Below, one piece after another: positions 10,861-22,362 of a DNA stretch of 22,500 bases. The DNA is taken from positions 45,001 through 67,500 of the forward strand of contig JABUQX010007716.1 in the NCBI GenBank assembly GCA_015478945.1, given 5' to 3'. The position numbers and the translations under genes are program-made. The notes beneath the pieces are model-generated. The model saw nothing but the letters and a program-made list of their open reading frames with translations. It made no database searches and had not been told where the DNA came from. How positions within the stretch are numbered: the stretch's first letter is position 1; the number at the start of each line of letters is the position of its first letter. The DNA is from Trachelipus rathkii. Taxonomy: Eukaryota > Arthropoda > Malacostraca > Isopoda > Trachelipodidae.

Positions 10861-12129
10861 CGATTTACCTGATATCGCTCGTCTTCAATCAACAGATGAA
10901 GAAACTACCATTTTTCAGTCTCGCCTTCATTCTTACCCATAACAAGATAATCTTCAAATATGGTGTGATACCTCATCAGGTTTTCCTAGACCATTTTTGC
11001 CAAAACCCTGTTCTGAACAAATGTTCAATAATTTTCATCAGATGTCTCATCATGAAAAAAAGCTTCTCTTCGTTTCATCGAGACTACGTATTTCTGGCCT
11101 AATATGGGTCGTGAAATTAGAATTTTTGTTCGCTCTTGTCAATAATGCCAACTATCAAAAATTCAGCGTCGCACTAAGCCACCTATTGCTCACATGAAAT
11201 ACCGTCACAGCGATTTGAAACAGTACATATCGACATCGTGTAACCATTATCTCCATCCTCCTTTACCGATACTTCAGCTACAGTCTTCAGATATCTTCTC
11301 ATCTGCATCGACAAGAACACTAAGTTTACGGAAGCAATCCCTCTCGTGAATACAACTTCAAAATCTGTCGCATTTGCCTTCATGCAATGGATATCAAGAT
11401 TTGGAATTCCTCTTTATGCAATCTCCTATAGGGGACCTCAGTTTGAAGGAGAATTTTCACTAAACTATCAAAATTGATTTAATTTCATCGACTCCGGACA
11501 AGAACTTATCGCGCTTCAGCAAATGGTCATGTCGAAAGATTTCATAGATCTCTGAAGAGTGTTATCATGGCATGGTTACTCTACCTTCCAGTCATCATGC
11601 TAAGGATTCGTTGCACTCCCGATGACTTTCGATACTCTCCTCTTCAAGCTGTAACTGGAAAAACACCTCTTTATCCTTTAGAACTTCTTCAATTACCTAA
11701 ATAGAGGGCTTCATGCAAAGACTTCATGAGGAAATTTATGGCTCATATGAAACAATTAGATTTTCGACAGCAGCTACCACCTTTTCATTCCTCCAATACA
11801 TCATCATACATTCCTGCCGAACTTCAAACCTATTCTCAGGTCTTTCTTCGAGTAGATTGCATTCGGAAAAACCTGAGGTACCTTATTCTGGCCCTTATAA
11901 GGTTCTTCAAAGAATGGATCGATGCTACAAGATACAACTTCCTGATGGATAAACAGATGTCGTTTTAATTAGTCGTCTTAAGCCTGTTATACTCCCTCCG
12001 ACTCCTCAGATGATTTCTCGTTCAGTTGTTGATTCGTCTTCACAGAAGACCACTTCATCTACTGAATAACAGGGACAAATTTTAGTCCCTAGACGCAACC
12101 CATTACGGCAGGTTCATTTTAGTATATAA
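10855..12129 (+). pseudogene. Ty3/gypsy integrase, catalytic Asp lost
   Basis: Integrase inserts the cDNA into host DNA. An N-terminal zinc-binding region is traceable at about 11020-11200 as NNFHQMSHH and, in another frame, VRSCQ-stop-CQLSKIQRRTKPPI. In the catalytic core the first acidic residue is in HIDIV (Asp at 11232-11234). The second, expected before RGPQFEGEF, is Tyr (TAT at 11427-11429), 65 codons after the first. The third sits in ANGHVERFHRSLK (Glu at 11534-11536), matching the usual 35-residue spacing after a one-base net loss. The C-terminal part reads in alternating frames as YSGPYKVLQRM, YKIQLPDG and VVLISRLKPV, ending at 12129. The stops, shifts and lost Asp make it dead. Confidence 0.88.
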
Positions 12130-14493
12130 AGGCTCCGCTTTTGGGTCGTGAAGTGTTTATAGTGATCAAATGTTTTAAAAAGAAAAGTTTACGATATAAA
12201 AGTATTTTCTTTTTTTTAAAATGAAATTCTGGTATAACCTTTATAATCTGATGTTTAATTTTAATAGTTTTATGACAAATTATATCATATATATTTGTAA
12301 TATAGAGTGTGGTTTATACTATAATATATTATAATATAATATTTCATATCATATTATGTGATTATCTTTTGTTCCTATTCAATGTATATGCACAAAATTA
12401 TTTCAATTTTTCCCGCCAAAAATTGATAATATTTTGCTTGTAAAATATTCAACTTCAACAGACAAGAACTAAAATGAGATTTTAATATATAATTTTTTTT
12501 TTTTTTTTTTTAAACTTAATTCCATAATTACAATATATAACAAAACTTACATGTATGTTTATATATGAAAATTTGAATAAAAAATCCAATAAACACGAAC
12601 ACTTCAAATCTTTCAAGTGACTGTGACGCAAATAATATAAAGTATTTGAAAAGTTCATATATAAAAGATGTCTTGTAATAACATTCAAAAATGTGCCTTA
12701 GGTTACATTTTGAATTTTTCTAGTTTGTGAACTATAAGATATCTATTAAACTATTCATATATATACTATGGAATCTTATTGGTGTTTTAATTTTACATTT
12801 CAGACAATAAGATGTGGTTGTATATATTTATAACTACCTAACTAACAAATAGCGCAGATATAACTTCTAGATAAACTTAAATATAAAATTAACTTAAAAT
12901 ATACTAATATCATATTGTAATATATATATATATATTCAAGTTAAATTAATGAAATTATCAGTGGTAATTAGCCTAATATTATATTTTTCACCAATAGAAC
13001 CGTCATTTTCTGTTCAAGAGTTGATAAGAAATGGATCATGATGGTGTAAAATGACCATATTATAAAAATAAATTATATAGATATATAATACTTAATTTTC
13101 ACCAATAACATGGTTTTCTGTCAAATCTCAAAATCTAAACAGTATTATAATATATAATCCAAAATACTTAAACAAACAATAAAACGGACGAAAGGGGATG
13201 ATTCACTCTCCGGGCGTTCACTGATCACCCTTTTATATGTTTATATGGATTTTCCAAAAATATAAAATATAATTTTCAATTATATACTCCCAACCTGTCT
13301 AAATTTAAGGTATCTCAATAATTCAGGTATAATGACTCTCTGGTAATAATAGTGTTATTCAGGTCAATCTAGGATATAATAATTGTATAATAAATGTAGA
13401 CTATAACCCAAAGGTCACTAACATTGCCAGTTGAGAGAAAAGAAATACTCGTATTACTTATAATAATTTTTCTGTTTCACATATGAACTAAACTTAATAA
13501 AAATGAAACAGAGGTACATTAATTATCCTGTAGTTAACAAACGATTTTAATTATTGTAAGTATTAATTAATAATGAATATATAATAATGGCGTTACACAA
13601 TTACCCGTATTGAGTGACTGGCTGAAATACTCTCAGTAGTGTGCTTATAACTAAAGTAAGTTTGACGTATTATAGATAAGTTGTGTATTTTTCACACGTT
13701 CACTATATAGTAGAACAGTATTCATGTTATATATATTTATATAATCATTAATACGCATTGTATAGTACGTTTAATATAGTGTCTATTTGTGTAGTGTTTT
13801 CACTTTTGAGAGCAGCTTTAATATGCATTACATCAATTATACGATCTGAGCAGTCGCGCCTCAAACACACAATTTTTGTTAGCTCTAGAGTGACATGCGT
13901 TTGAAAGAAGTATTCTTACCGTCCTTTGTCAGTCCTAAATAATGAGACCGATTTGCTTAATTTCGAGTGTAATATTAATATACAAACTAAATTTGGAGAT
14001 AGGATACATAAAAGCTATCCTATTCTAAGATGAGGATACGCAGAGTGAGCATCAAGATGTCCTTTTATCTGTGAATTTACGTAATATCGATTGAGAGTAA
14101 GCTACATTTCAATCAAAAGAAAGGGGAGAAGGTTAGCAATATCAAGGAGGGAAAATTTCATTAGTAATTCAATTGGAAAATAGGCTAAAGGAATTCTCTT
14201 AGCAACACTATTGAGGAATCATTGATGTCTAGATAGAAAGACTTATAATCGATGGAGCTTTTCATGCACTATTACACTATAATGTTGGCAAAACCGTACA
14301 AAAACACGAGACGTAGGATAATATGCAACTAGGATTGAGATTGAGAATTTGAAGTGAGGAAAACGCTAGCAAATCAACGAATTAATCACACCCTGACAGT
14401 ACTCTCTTAACGAATGCAATTATACTTGATCGAGGCCTCTGACGTATTTGTAAATATAAATTAAGATAGACAAAGAGGGAGGATTATAAAGGG
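12130..14493. other. Long AT-rich spacer with no recognised gene
   Basis: No domain, RNA gene or transposon end was identified. It contains a T-run at 12493-12511 and a short (AT)n at about 12919-12934. Two diverged copies of a 31-34 bp motif beginning TTTTCACCAATA lie at 12985-13018 and 13096-13126. A weak inverted pair at about 13191-13234 (AAGGGGATGAT facing ATCACCCTT) surrounds a GC-richer centre. Confidence 0.65.
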
Positions 14494-14781
14494 ATGTTAT
14501 GGCTATTTAATATGTTGAGAGACAAATTGTCTAAATTGGGACTGCAATTGATCGACCATAAGAAAATTAAGGTACGCCCATTCGAAGAAGAAAACAGGAT
14601 ACGCCAACTGAAAAAGAAAATGAGAGACAGAAAAGAACTTATGAGGAATTCACCAGGTAGAACTAATGGAGAAGTAGAAATCAGCTGCTTCTATCAATGT
14701 TGCAACCCCATCGTCCTGATACGTTTTATTATGACCTATGTCGGAAAAAGAGCTTATGCACACGAGAAACAAACTATGTAA
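14494..14781 (+). CDS. Doubtful 95-codon ORF, unrecognised
   Basis: An open frame of 95 codons starts at ATG 14494 and ends at TAA 14779-14781. The first half is highly charged and probably helical, with NRIRQLKKKMRDRKELMR near residues 34-51. A Cys cluster, CFYQCCNPIV, follows at about residues 65-74, and GKR comes near the C-terminus. There is no signal peptide, and I recognise no family. In sequence this AT-rich a few chance frames of this length are expected per window, so length alone does not support a gene. It could be one exon of something larger or chance. No promoter or splice context is evident. Confidence 0.15.
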   Translation: MLWLFNMLRDKLSKLGLQLIDHKKIKVRPFEEENRIRQLKKKMRDRKELMRNSPGRTNGEVEISCFYQCCNPIVLIRFIMTYVGKRAYAHEKQTM

Positions 14782-16202
14782 AGTTTAGTGTGCTATCTAG
14801 ATAAATCACTATGTAAAACTCATAAAGATAATACAAACGTGTTTCTTATCAAAAGTTTGATAAGTCTAATCGATATCCATTTTTCTAACACCTTTATAGT
14901 CCTGATATTATGAGAAAAAGCTGTAAGAAAAATTTATTTCCCTCTTGCAGAATGATCAAGGTGAAAGTATGGAACCTTCATTGATAACACAATTAGAGAT
15001 CATTTTTTTTAAAAAAAATTATCATTTTACTATCTAAGTCGCCAAAAAATAAAAAGGCTCACCCGTCCCCAGGGTGACCGATTCACGTTACTTAAGAGTT
15101 ATTACAGATTATTTAAACATATATTTTGAGTGACACTTCTCGGTGCAAAAATATATGGCTATATATGAGGTAAGAACTCGGCGAATTATCATATACGAAA
15201 ATTTGACTACAAACGTCATACAGCAAATCACATAAAGCAGAATACATGTATCATATATGAGGAGAGTAAGAATAAAATGTCACATAAGCTTTTTCAATTT
15301 TTATATAAGAAAGATTTATTATTAGAACATATGAAATATGAAAATATAAAATTATAACCATATAATATAATATATATGCTAATCTGATTGAACATTTATG
15401 CATATCTATATCTGTTTAATAACGTCGAACGATTTATCAAGACATATGTAACATGTTAGTTTGTATTTATTAATTATAGTGTATTTTCTACAAACAAAAT
15501 AAATGTCAACGATAAATCATAACTTATATATAGAGCTAGTGTATAAGATGCAATTATATATATAATAATTTCTTTTCATATATATAGGAATATATAACTT
15601 TTAAAATGAGTTTGGGAAAATTATAAAATAATGTATTATCTAGAAAATTTGATATTATTTCTGAGCTCATAGGAAAAAGCTGCTGAGTCATACATTATTA
15701 TTGAAGACATAGAGAAAGGTTAAATGTTTACTAATAATTTACTTTCATTCATTTAACATTGCATAAGTAACATTATAATAGGCCATATACACTAGTAAAA
15801 ATCCTAAAACAATCTAGAGGAAATTTAGATCAGTATATGATTGTTTTAGTCGTTAACCATAGAAAGTGGAAATTAATTGGGAGTAATAGTAAAATTAGAA
15901 TATATACAGTCTGAATTTGCTTGTTTTGAATACATAACTGCAAGCAACACAGTCGATAAAAATATATTTGTAGTATGTCACAGTAAATCAAGACGTACCT
16001 GAAATATGTATTGATAATGTCACTTATATCAGTACTACCAGTATCCCTGGTGCGCAATCAGATAATCGGTTCAGGGAAATGAGTAACTAGGTAAAAGCTT
16101 GTAATGCGACACAGCTAATTGACTAGATGCTAATTGAATATTGGATAATCAAGATAGAGAACAACGATTTCAAATTACTCTATTAGGGGAAACCTTCACC
16201 AT
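14782..16202. other. AT-rich spacer with no recognised gene
   Basis: Mostly AT-rich. There is a short GC-richer patch at about 15055-15095 and several short TATATA runs near 15360-15600. Nothing can be assigned. Confidence 0.6.
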
Positions 16203-16436
16203 ATGTTGGCACGACAAGAGAGAGTACCGTACATTGGGATGAAGGAAGAAATGGGCAGAAGCCAGGAGACCGTCCGTACACACAGAGTTGAAATCGTCTT
16301 TGATGGTATATTCTGTCATACACTCAAAGAGCGACTAGACATCTTACTTTACAGCAAACAGCATTCACGATTTATCCCGAGGCTTTTTGCAAAGTTTTTG
16401 CATCGGTATTACCTGTCCTCGCGAGTTGCGCAATAG
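16203..16436 (+). CDS. Doubtful 77-codon ORF, unrecognised
   Basis: An open frame from ATG 16203 to TAG 16434-16436 with ordinary amino-acid composition (charged and aromatic residues mixed). It has no motif, signal peptide or membrane segment that I recognise. It lies in a stretch of more balanced base composition, so it is slightly more credible than frames in repeats. Chance remains the likely explanation. Confidence 0.1.
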   Translation: MLARQERVPYIGMKEEMGRSQETVRTHRVEIVFDGIFCHTLKERLDILLYSKQHSRFIPRLFAKFLHRYYLSSRVAQ

Positions 16437-18040
16437 ACATTAAAGCCTTAGTCAAGCTTGCACAGCTGAGAGGGAAAGAGATATTTCTCAGTTTCGAGTG
16501 GAGCTGTGCATCACAGCCACAACTGGTGGGCGTGGAATCTAATAGTCCATACGGTGCCTATTTTATTGTTCTCGCTTTTAAACTGTATTTAATTCAAAAG
16601 ACCAAATCGGAACTGACCAAATACATGGAGATAATTCAATCTCAAGAAATATGCACTTTTTCTTATCACACTCGGTTCTGCATGCTTCTGGCCCCAGACC
16701 CGGCCGCCATCCCCGGCCCTGGCTTTCGAAAGGTCTTTCCTTACGGGTGCCACTAACTCCTACAATTCATCACGCCTATTTACTGGGGTCCGGTTAGGTT
16801 CTCATTAAGCGCCTATGTCCCTCCGTTTTGAAAATCGAACTAGTGGCATAGTTTTTTTGAAGGAGAAACCTTTGCCTCCACATGGCACCCTCCCCGTAAG
16901 CGGGTCAAAGCTTCATAAGCATGGACTTGCACTATTTTTAGATATAAATTAAATTGAGTATAGGCAAGGTAGATCTGAAATCAAGTAGTGCTACCTAGCT
17001 GTAAGCTAAGGTCACAAGTTTTCACATAAAAATAATCATAAAGTATGTGTTTACATTGCGGATCTTGAAACGTTCATAGAAAATGCCGCATCGCCAGTTT
17101 ATCATTTTTTGGAGGATGAGATTGACCAATCATTGAGCAGATAGATAGTACCGGCTAAGGAAAGATGCAGATCAACAAAATATACTCGCGAGCGTCAAAG
17201 ATCCGTACTGTGTTGTTATTCTGCTTAAATCAACGAATGGCCTGCGTGCGAGCTACAAATGAACCAAAGATATATATGTGTTCTGTTGGTACCTATCTGG
17301 TCACAATCACACCACCAATGCACGGCAATACAGGTCTAATTAGTTTTAAGTGAGAGTACCTGCAGTCGGTGTTAGACGTCTGAGATACTCTTTCGTGAAT
17401 TAACTATAAAAAAGCACAGTTATTCTCATATATGGATATCATTTTTATATTTTCAAGGGCTATAGATAACAGGGATAGGCTTCTCCTATGGCACAACAGT
17501 AGTTGACAAAAAGATATAAATAAGTTCTATACTTTTTTAGATAATATGCAACAGTGACCCAATTCGTAACGATTCCTCTATATTTGGGGAAGATCATCCA
17601 AATTCCATCATTTGATTCCCCACTTTGTTCCCAACTCGTGGGGAGTGCATCACATATTCTTTGGAACACAAATTAGGTAGATCTATTTTGTTTAGTTGTT
17701 CAATGCCTGATGTTAATGTGCGGATTTCTCTGGTCGAAGAACGGAGTGACGGATTTGGGCAAGAGCCACCTAAGAGTTGCCACCATGCATGAATAACAAA
17801 GAGAATAAATTTATTACCAAGAGACCCGCGGTTCTCACGATAGAAATGGCGAACAAATATCTCAAAACACTGCTATGCACCTTAAGATTACGCATGGAAG
17901 CAACGCAGGGAAAAGCGGTAGAGCCTAGTTATGTACACACAAACACTGGAATCTAGTCTATCCGCCAAATGTCTTAAATCGATTGGCCTAAAAAATCGAA
18001 GCACGCAATTTAGCGTATATATAAAAGTAAAATATTTAAC
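16437..18040. other. Unrecognised segment of more balanced composition
   Basis: GC content is visibly higher than in the flanks, peaking at about 16685-16910 with CCCGGCCGCC-type sequence. Short open frames (16526-16756 plus, 17165-17353 plus, 17460-17669 minus) show no domain I recognise, and no tRNA was found. It could be unique host DNA or a very old transposon. Confidence 0.4.
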
Positions 18041-18730
18041 CTCATATAATTAATTATTATTATTATTACTTATTATATTAATTATTATTTATCTGGTATA
18101 TTGTTATAATTATTATAATATATAATTAATTACTGATCCACTAATTTCTCAATCATATAAATATAGTCATATATAATAATCCTTATGACTTGAAATAATA
18201 GGATGTGATAACTCATAATATTTTGTTGAAAGTATAGTGCATATTTATCTGTATTGTATTTAACGTACGCGTCAATATTGTTATATATAAATAACATAGT
18301 ACTGCCCTAATTTTCTGCGAAAGATGTTCATTATAACATTTAGCTCCTTTTGGAGGGTTATCACTTACTATTCAAAAGTAGTAATTATATTAATTTAAGC
18401 TATGAAATTTACCTCAAAAGCTAAAGTACACTGTTATTTTTATAATAATTTATTATGAGTGAATCAATAGAAAAATTAGGGTTGGGGATATATAATAGGT
18501 TAGTATTAAATTTATATATCAAAACATTTTGATAAAAATAAATTTATTTAAGTTCTAATATATATATATTATACTAATGATATATAATTATATATAACTA
18601 TTATATATATATATTATTATATTATATAATATTATATATATCATATATATAATTATATAGATATATATATACGTTATTATATATATATATAAGGTCAATA
18701 ATATTATACTAAATAGTATATAATAGTATC
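18041..18730. repeat. AT-rich segment with palindromic TATA runs
   Basis: Contains short ATT repeats at about 18050-18100 and a dense patch of interleaved AT runs at 18555-18700. Many runs are self-complementary. No gene. Confidence 0.7.
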
Positions 18731-18741
18731 ATAAGCGCTGC

Positions 18742-20200
18742 AAGAATGGTGGCGAGATGGTAATTGATTGGGTTTGGAAGTTGTGTAATAAAGGGTCTAT
18801 GGAGGGTATAGTTCGAAGGGATTGAGAGAGCTGTAATAGTACCTTATATAAGGGTAGAGGGAGTATACGGGATCTCGTAAGAAATTAATATGATTAATGA
18901 AGTAATTATTGAGTGTTGTAGGGAAGATAATATGCTGGTATTTTTGGTCGCAAGAGTGCGCTGAGTGACTGATAGGACTGATTGGTGAAGAACTAAGGTG
19001 CATTTAGGAGTGGTAGAGGTTGTGGGTGGATCAAATCTTACATTGAAACAAAATGATTGAGAAAAATGAGGAGAAGAAGAATAATTGTATTTAGCTTTTT
19101 TTATGGATTTGCAACAGGCTATGAAAAGGTTTAATAGAGAAGCTCTATGGCAGGTGTTAGGATATATGTGTTGGTGGGTAAAGGCTTCTGATGGACATCA
19201 AAAGTACTGTATGAGGATAAGTGAGGCGTTGTAAGAATAAATGGTGTCAAAAGGTGTTAGTTTAGTATTTAGCGCGAGTGAGACCAGGGTTGTGTTATTC
19301 TTCTTGTTATTCATCTTGTTGTATTGGATGGGGTTATGAAAAGAATTAAAGGTGGGGGTTGGCAGGAATTGGTGTTAGAATGATGAAGATGAATGGAGGA
19401 TGCCCTACCTTAGCCTATTATATGCGGATGATTTGGTTCTGGTGGTGAATCTGAAGAGAGTCTTGAGAGGATTGGTAAGAGAGATTTGGCACCAGTGTGT
19501 AAAAGAGGGCTTGAAAGTAAACGTAGATAAGAGTAAGGTTATGGTTGTGAGTGAGGACCAGTCCTCAGTGTGAAGTTAGTTAGATGGTGAGCAGCAAGTA
19601 GAACAGGTGCTGGAGTTTAAATATTTAGGGTATGGTATATGTTGGATGAGGGGAACGGATGATGCAGAAGTGTAGTAGGAAAGTTGTGAAATGGCAGGAA
19701 GGTGGCTGCTGGTGCAATATAATCGTTGGTGAATGTAAAAGGATCATTAATAAGTCTTCGAGTGCGCTAGGGTCTGCAAGTGAGGTATGTTGTTAACCAG
19801 TGGTTATTGTGCTAGTAGTGAAGACTATGGTCTGGAATAAGAAGTATGTGCTGAGATGGACAATCTTAGGGGCGTGCTAGGTGTGAGAAGAATTGATAAA
19901 ATGAGGAATGAACGTATTAGAGAGATGTGTGGTGTGAAGAAAGGGGTAAACGAGAGAATAAATGAAAGTATGTTGAGATGGTTTGGGCATGTGGAAAGGA
20001 TGAATGATAGTCGGTTGGTAAGCGATGTATAGTGTTAGTGTGTTTGGGAAACCGACCGGCTGCAGACCGAAGAAAAAAGGTTGGATTGAGTCAGTTATAG
20101 GAATGTTTGCATGAGAGAAAAATGTGAGTTTTGGCAGAGGCGAGAAGAAAGGTGCATGATAGGAGAAATGGCAGGGTGTTGTAAGGGGTTATGGTTGTGG
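18742..20200 (+). pseudogene. Non-LTR (LINE) reverse transcriptase, truncated and broken
   Basis: Successive blocks on the plus strand match a LINE reverse transcriptase. GGEMVIDWVWKLCNKGSMEG starts at about 18750, followed by LYKGRG. The fingers piece AFRSGRGCG lies near 19000. FMDLQQAMKRFNREALWQVL begins at 19100, and the active-site block SLLYADDLVLVV has YADD at 19421-19432. GLKVNVDKSKVMVVSE and LEFKYLG follow. The C-terminal region DNLRGVLGVRRIDKMRNERI and RWFGHVERMND lies at 19859-20010. The FMDL, YADD and GHVERM blocks share one frame, while intervening stops and indels break it. The enzyme would prime reverse transcription at its target site. The endonuclease end is missing, so the copy is 5'-truncated, as LINE copies usually are. 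The clade is not certain, and no poly-A or tandem tail was identified. Confidence 0.88.
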
Positions 20201-20936
20201 CCCAGCTGGGCCAGGGGATGAACCCTACACTTGACGATTTACCATAGTGATGATCCGTCGCGGTCCCATGAAGCTCTAGGGTGGATTTTCTGATTGCGAC
20301 GAGTTCTTACTAATTAATGGTACAGAGGGGGCGGTAAGGCTGGGCTTTCTTTTCGACTTTTGTCATATTCTTCTACTGCTTTTCTTTTCCGATGCTTGTC
20401 ACGCACCTTACTCCCTAGTCTTGGGGAAGAAAAAAGGAAGAATGCAAGAAAGAAAGAATATATATTATTAAAGAAAATGGCGGAATACTACAAAATTGCC
20501 AAAACCACCTCTCAAAATTAGTTCAGTAACTTTTATAAAATCTTCTCAAGATTAGAAGGTTTCCCTTCAGGTTTCAGACGTCTTCAAACTGATCGTACAA
20601 TTTATCAGATAAAATTAGATTCCAAAAACATATTGATGAGAAAGAAATATTAAAAAAAAAAATCATCTCTATGAAATAAGAAATTGCGTCGTGATTGTGA
20701 TTGGCCGAAGGAATGTGTTTTTTCTTTGCAAGATTAGATTGAAAATAAATTATAATATATTAGAATAAAAACAAATTTCATAACCATATAAGTCTTTACC
20801 AGTGCAATAAATCCTTAGTTGTTTTATTTTATTTATTTGTTTTTTTTTTGTTTTTTTTTTTTTACAATTGATAAATATTTTTTATATATAGTTTTTTCAT
20901 ATTTGTCCTAGTGTACATAATATTACATTATTTTTA

Positions 20937-20938
<2 letters not shown>
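20201..20938. other. Probable LINE 3' flank, then AT-rich spacer
   Basis: 20201 to about 20300 may still be the LINE 3' end, since its composition matches the pseudogene. About 20340-20410 is pyrimidine-rich. The rest is AT-rich with T-runs at 20836-20864. No gene was recognised. Confidence 0.45.
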
Positions 20939-20973
<35 letters not shown>

Positions 20974-20996
20974 ATTATTATTATTATTATTATATA
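20939..20996. repeat. (ATT)n microsatellite
   Basis: ATT array with a single AATT break. It ends about 10 bp before the first 445-bp unit. Confidence 0.95.
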
Positions 20997-21004
20997 AGTT
21001 CAAA

Positions 21005-21972
21005 ATTATAAGAAAAATCCAAAAAGCCAATAGACATTTCACAAAACACGGGCCACCTTCACAAATTCGTTTAACAAGGCTGCCTCTATAAAAAGAAAAA
21101 TAGGAAAATAATCCCATCTGAACTTTGCCATAAGGAAAATCCTATCAACACTTCAGAAATAGTGTCTAAGTCCGAAACTACTCTTCAAGAAGGGAGCTCT
21201 TCAAAGCAATTCCTGGAGGGTTCAAAGAGTTACGTTGCGAATTTTCTCTACTCAGAGTCGCTTCTTCGGATTCTTCCTTTAAAAGTTAAGAAGAAAACAG
21301 TTCCCATCAAGATCGATTCTTCAGAATTTAAAGAATTGTTGAAGATTAATCTACAGTACAATATTGTCGCCTGCTGAAAGAAAATATGATCACGCTAATC
21401 GAAACTATATTTTACAAATTTGTAAACAATATTTTGTTAATTATAATACATTATAAGAAGTAATATTAAAGCAAAGTAAAATTTCAATCACATTGTCACT
21501 TCACCAAATTCGTTACAAGGCTCCCTAAAAAAAAGTACAAAAACAAAATTTCCCATCTCAACTTTCGTCAGTAAGGAAAATCATATACTCTCCATCAGAA
21601 AGGTGTCTATAGTCCAAAAAATTTTTAAACGAAGGGAGCCTTACAGCCATTTTTGAGGTTTAAAAGGTAAGAGTTGCAGACTTCTTCTCAGAGTCGCTTC
21701 TTCAGATTTTCTTTTTTTTAAAAGTTAAGAAGAAAACCCTTCCCATCAAGATCGATCCTTCAGGACTTAAACCATTGTTGAAGACTAACATAATCGTTGC
21801 ATTATTTCTCCTCTGAACTCGAGGCATCTTCAGGCGGTAAGGAAATTTATTTGTGGAAACGGCTAATAGAAATATTTTGTTATATAAATTAACTATTATA
21901 AGAAAGTAATATTAAAGCCAAAAATAAAATTAACACATTGTCACTTCACAAATTCGTCTAAAAGGCTTTGAA
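21005..21972. repeat. Tandem repeat, 444-445 bp unit, about 2.2 copies
   Basis: The marker ATTATAAGAA recurs at about 21006, 21450 and 21895. CTTCAC-AAATTCGT recurs at 21057, 21499 and 21944. CAGAGTCGCTTCTTC occurs at 21253 and 21689, and TTCCCATCAAGATCGAT occurs in both full units. The units differ by scattered substitutions and small indels. The third is cut off after about 78 bp by the following (ATT)n array. A 71-codon frame in unit 1 (21162-21377) is not kept in unit 2, so the repeat is taken as non-coding. Confidence 0.88.
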
Positions 21973-22072
21973 TTATTATTGTATTATTATTATTATTGTA
22001 TTAGTATTATTATTATTATTATTATTGTATTATTATTATTATTGTATTATTATTATTATTATTATTATTATT

Positions 22073-22113
<41 letters not shown>

Positions 22114-22329
22114 TTATTATTATTATTATTATTATTGTATTATTATTATTATTATTGTATTATTATTATTGTATTATTATTATTATTATTATTATTGTAT
22201 TATTATTATTATTGTATTATTATTATTTTATTATTATTATTTTTTATATTATTATTATTATTGTATTATTATTTTATTGTAATATTATTATTGTATTATT
22301 ATTGTATTATTATTATTATTATTATTATT

Positions 22330-22361
<32 letters not shown>
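21973..22361. repeat. (ATT)n array with recurrent GT interruptions
   Basis: About 390 bp of ATT units, broken many times by the same two-base insertion to give ATTGTATT, and occasionally by TTTT. The Ile, Leu and Tyr runs read across it are artefacts. Confidence 0.97.

Positions 22362-22362
<1 letters not shown>

Larger units (their letters stand above)
9160..12129 (+). mobile_element. Ty3/gypsy retrotransposon pol remnant
   Basis: Protease, reverse transcriptase, RNase H and integrase follow one another on the plus strand in the order typical of Ty3/gypsy, with integrase last. The order separates it from Ty1/copia. Gag is missing: coding similarity begins abruptly in the protease at about 9170, just after SINE-like sequence, so the 5' part was lost. 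The end of the integrase tail is followed by AT-rich DNA. I saw no paired LTRs, primer-binding site or convincing polypurine tract. Multiple stops and frameshifts make it inactive. Confidence 0.9.

Noticed and set aside
12060..12400. 3' LTR or polypurine tract after the Ty3/gypsy integrase
   Set aside because: A purine-rich AAAAAGAAAAG at about 12178-12188 exists, but no matching 5' LTR or terminal TG...CA pair was found.
21162..21377. 71-codon Ser/Lys-rich ORF
   Set aside because: It lies in the first 445-bp tandem unit, and the second unit does not keep the frame.
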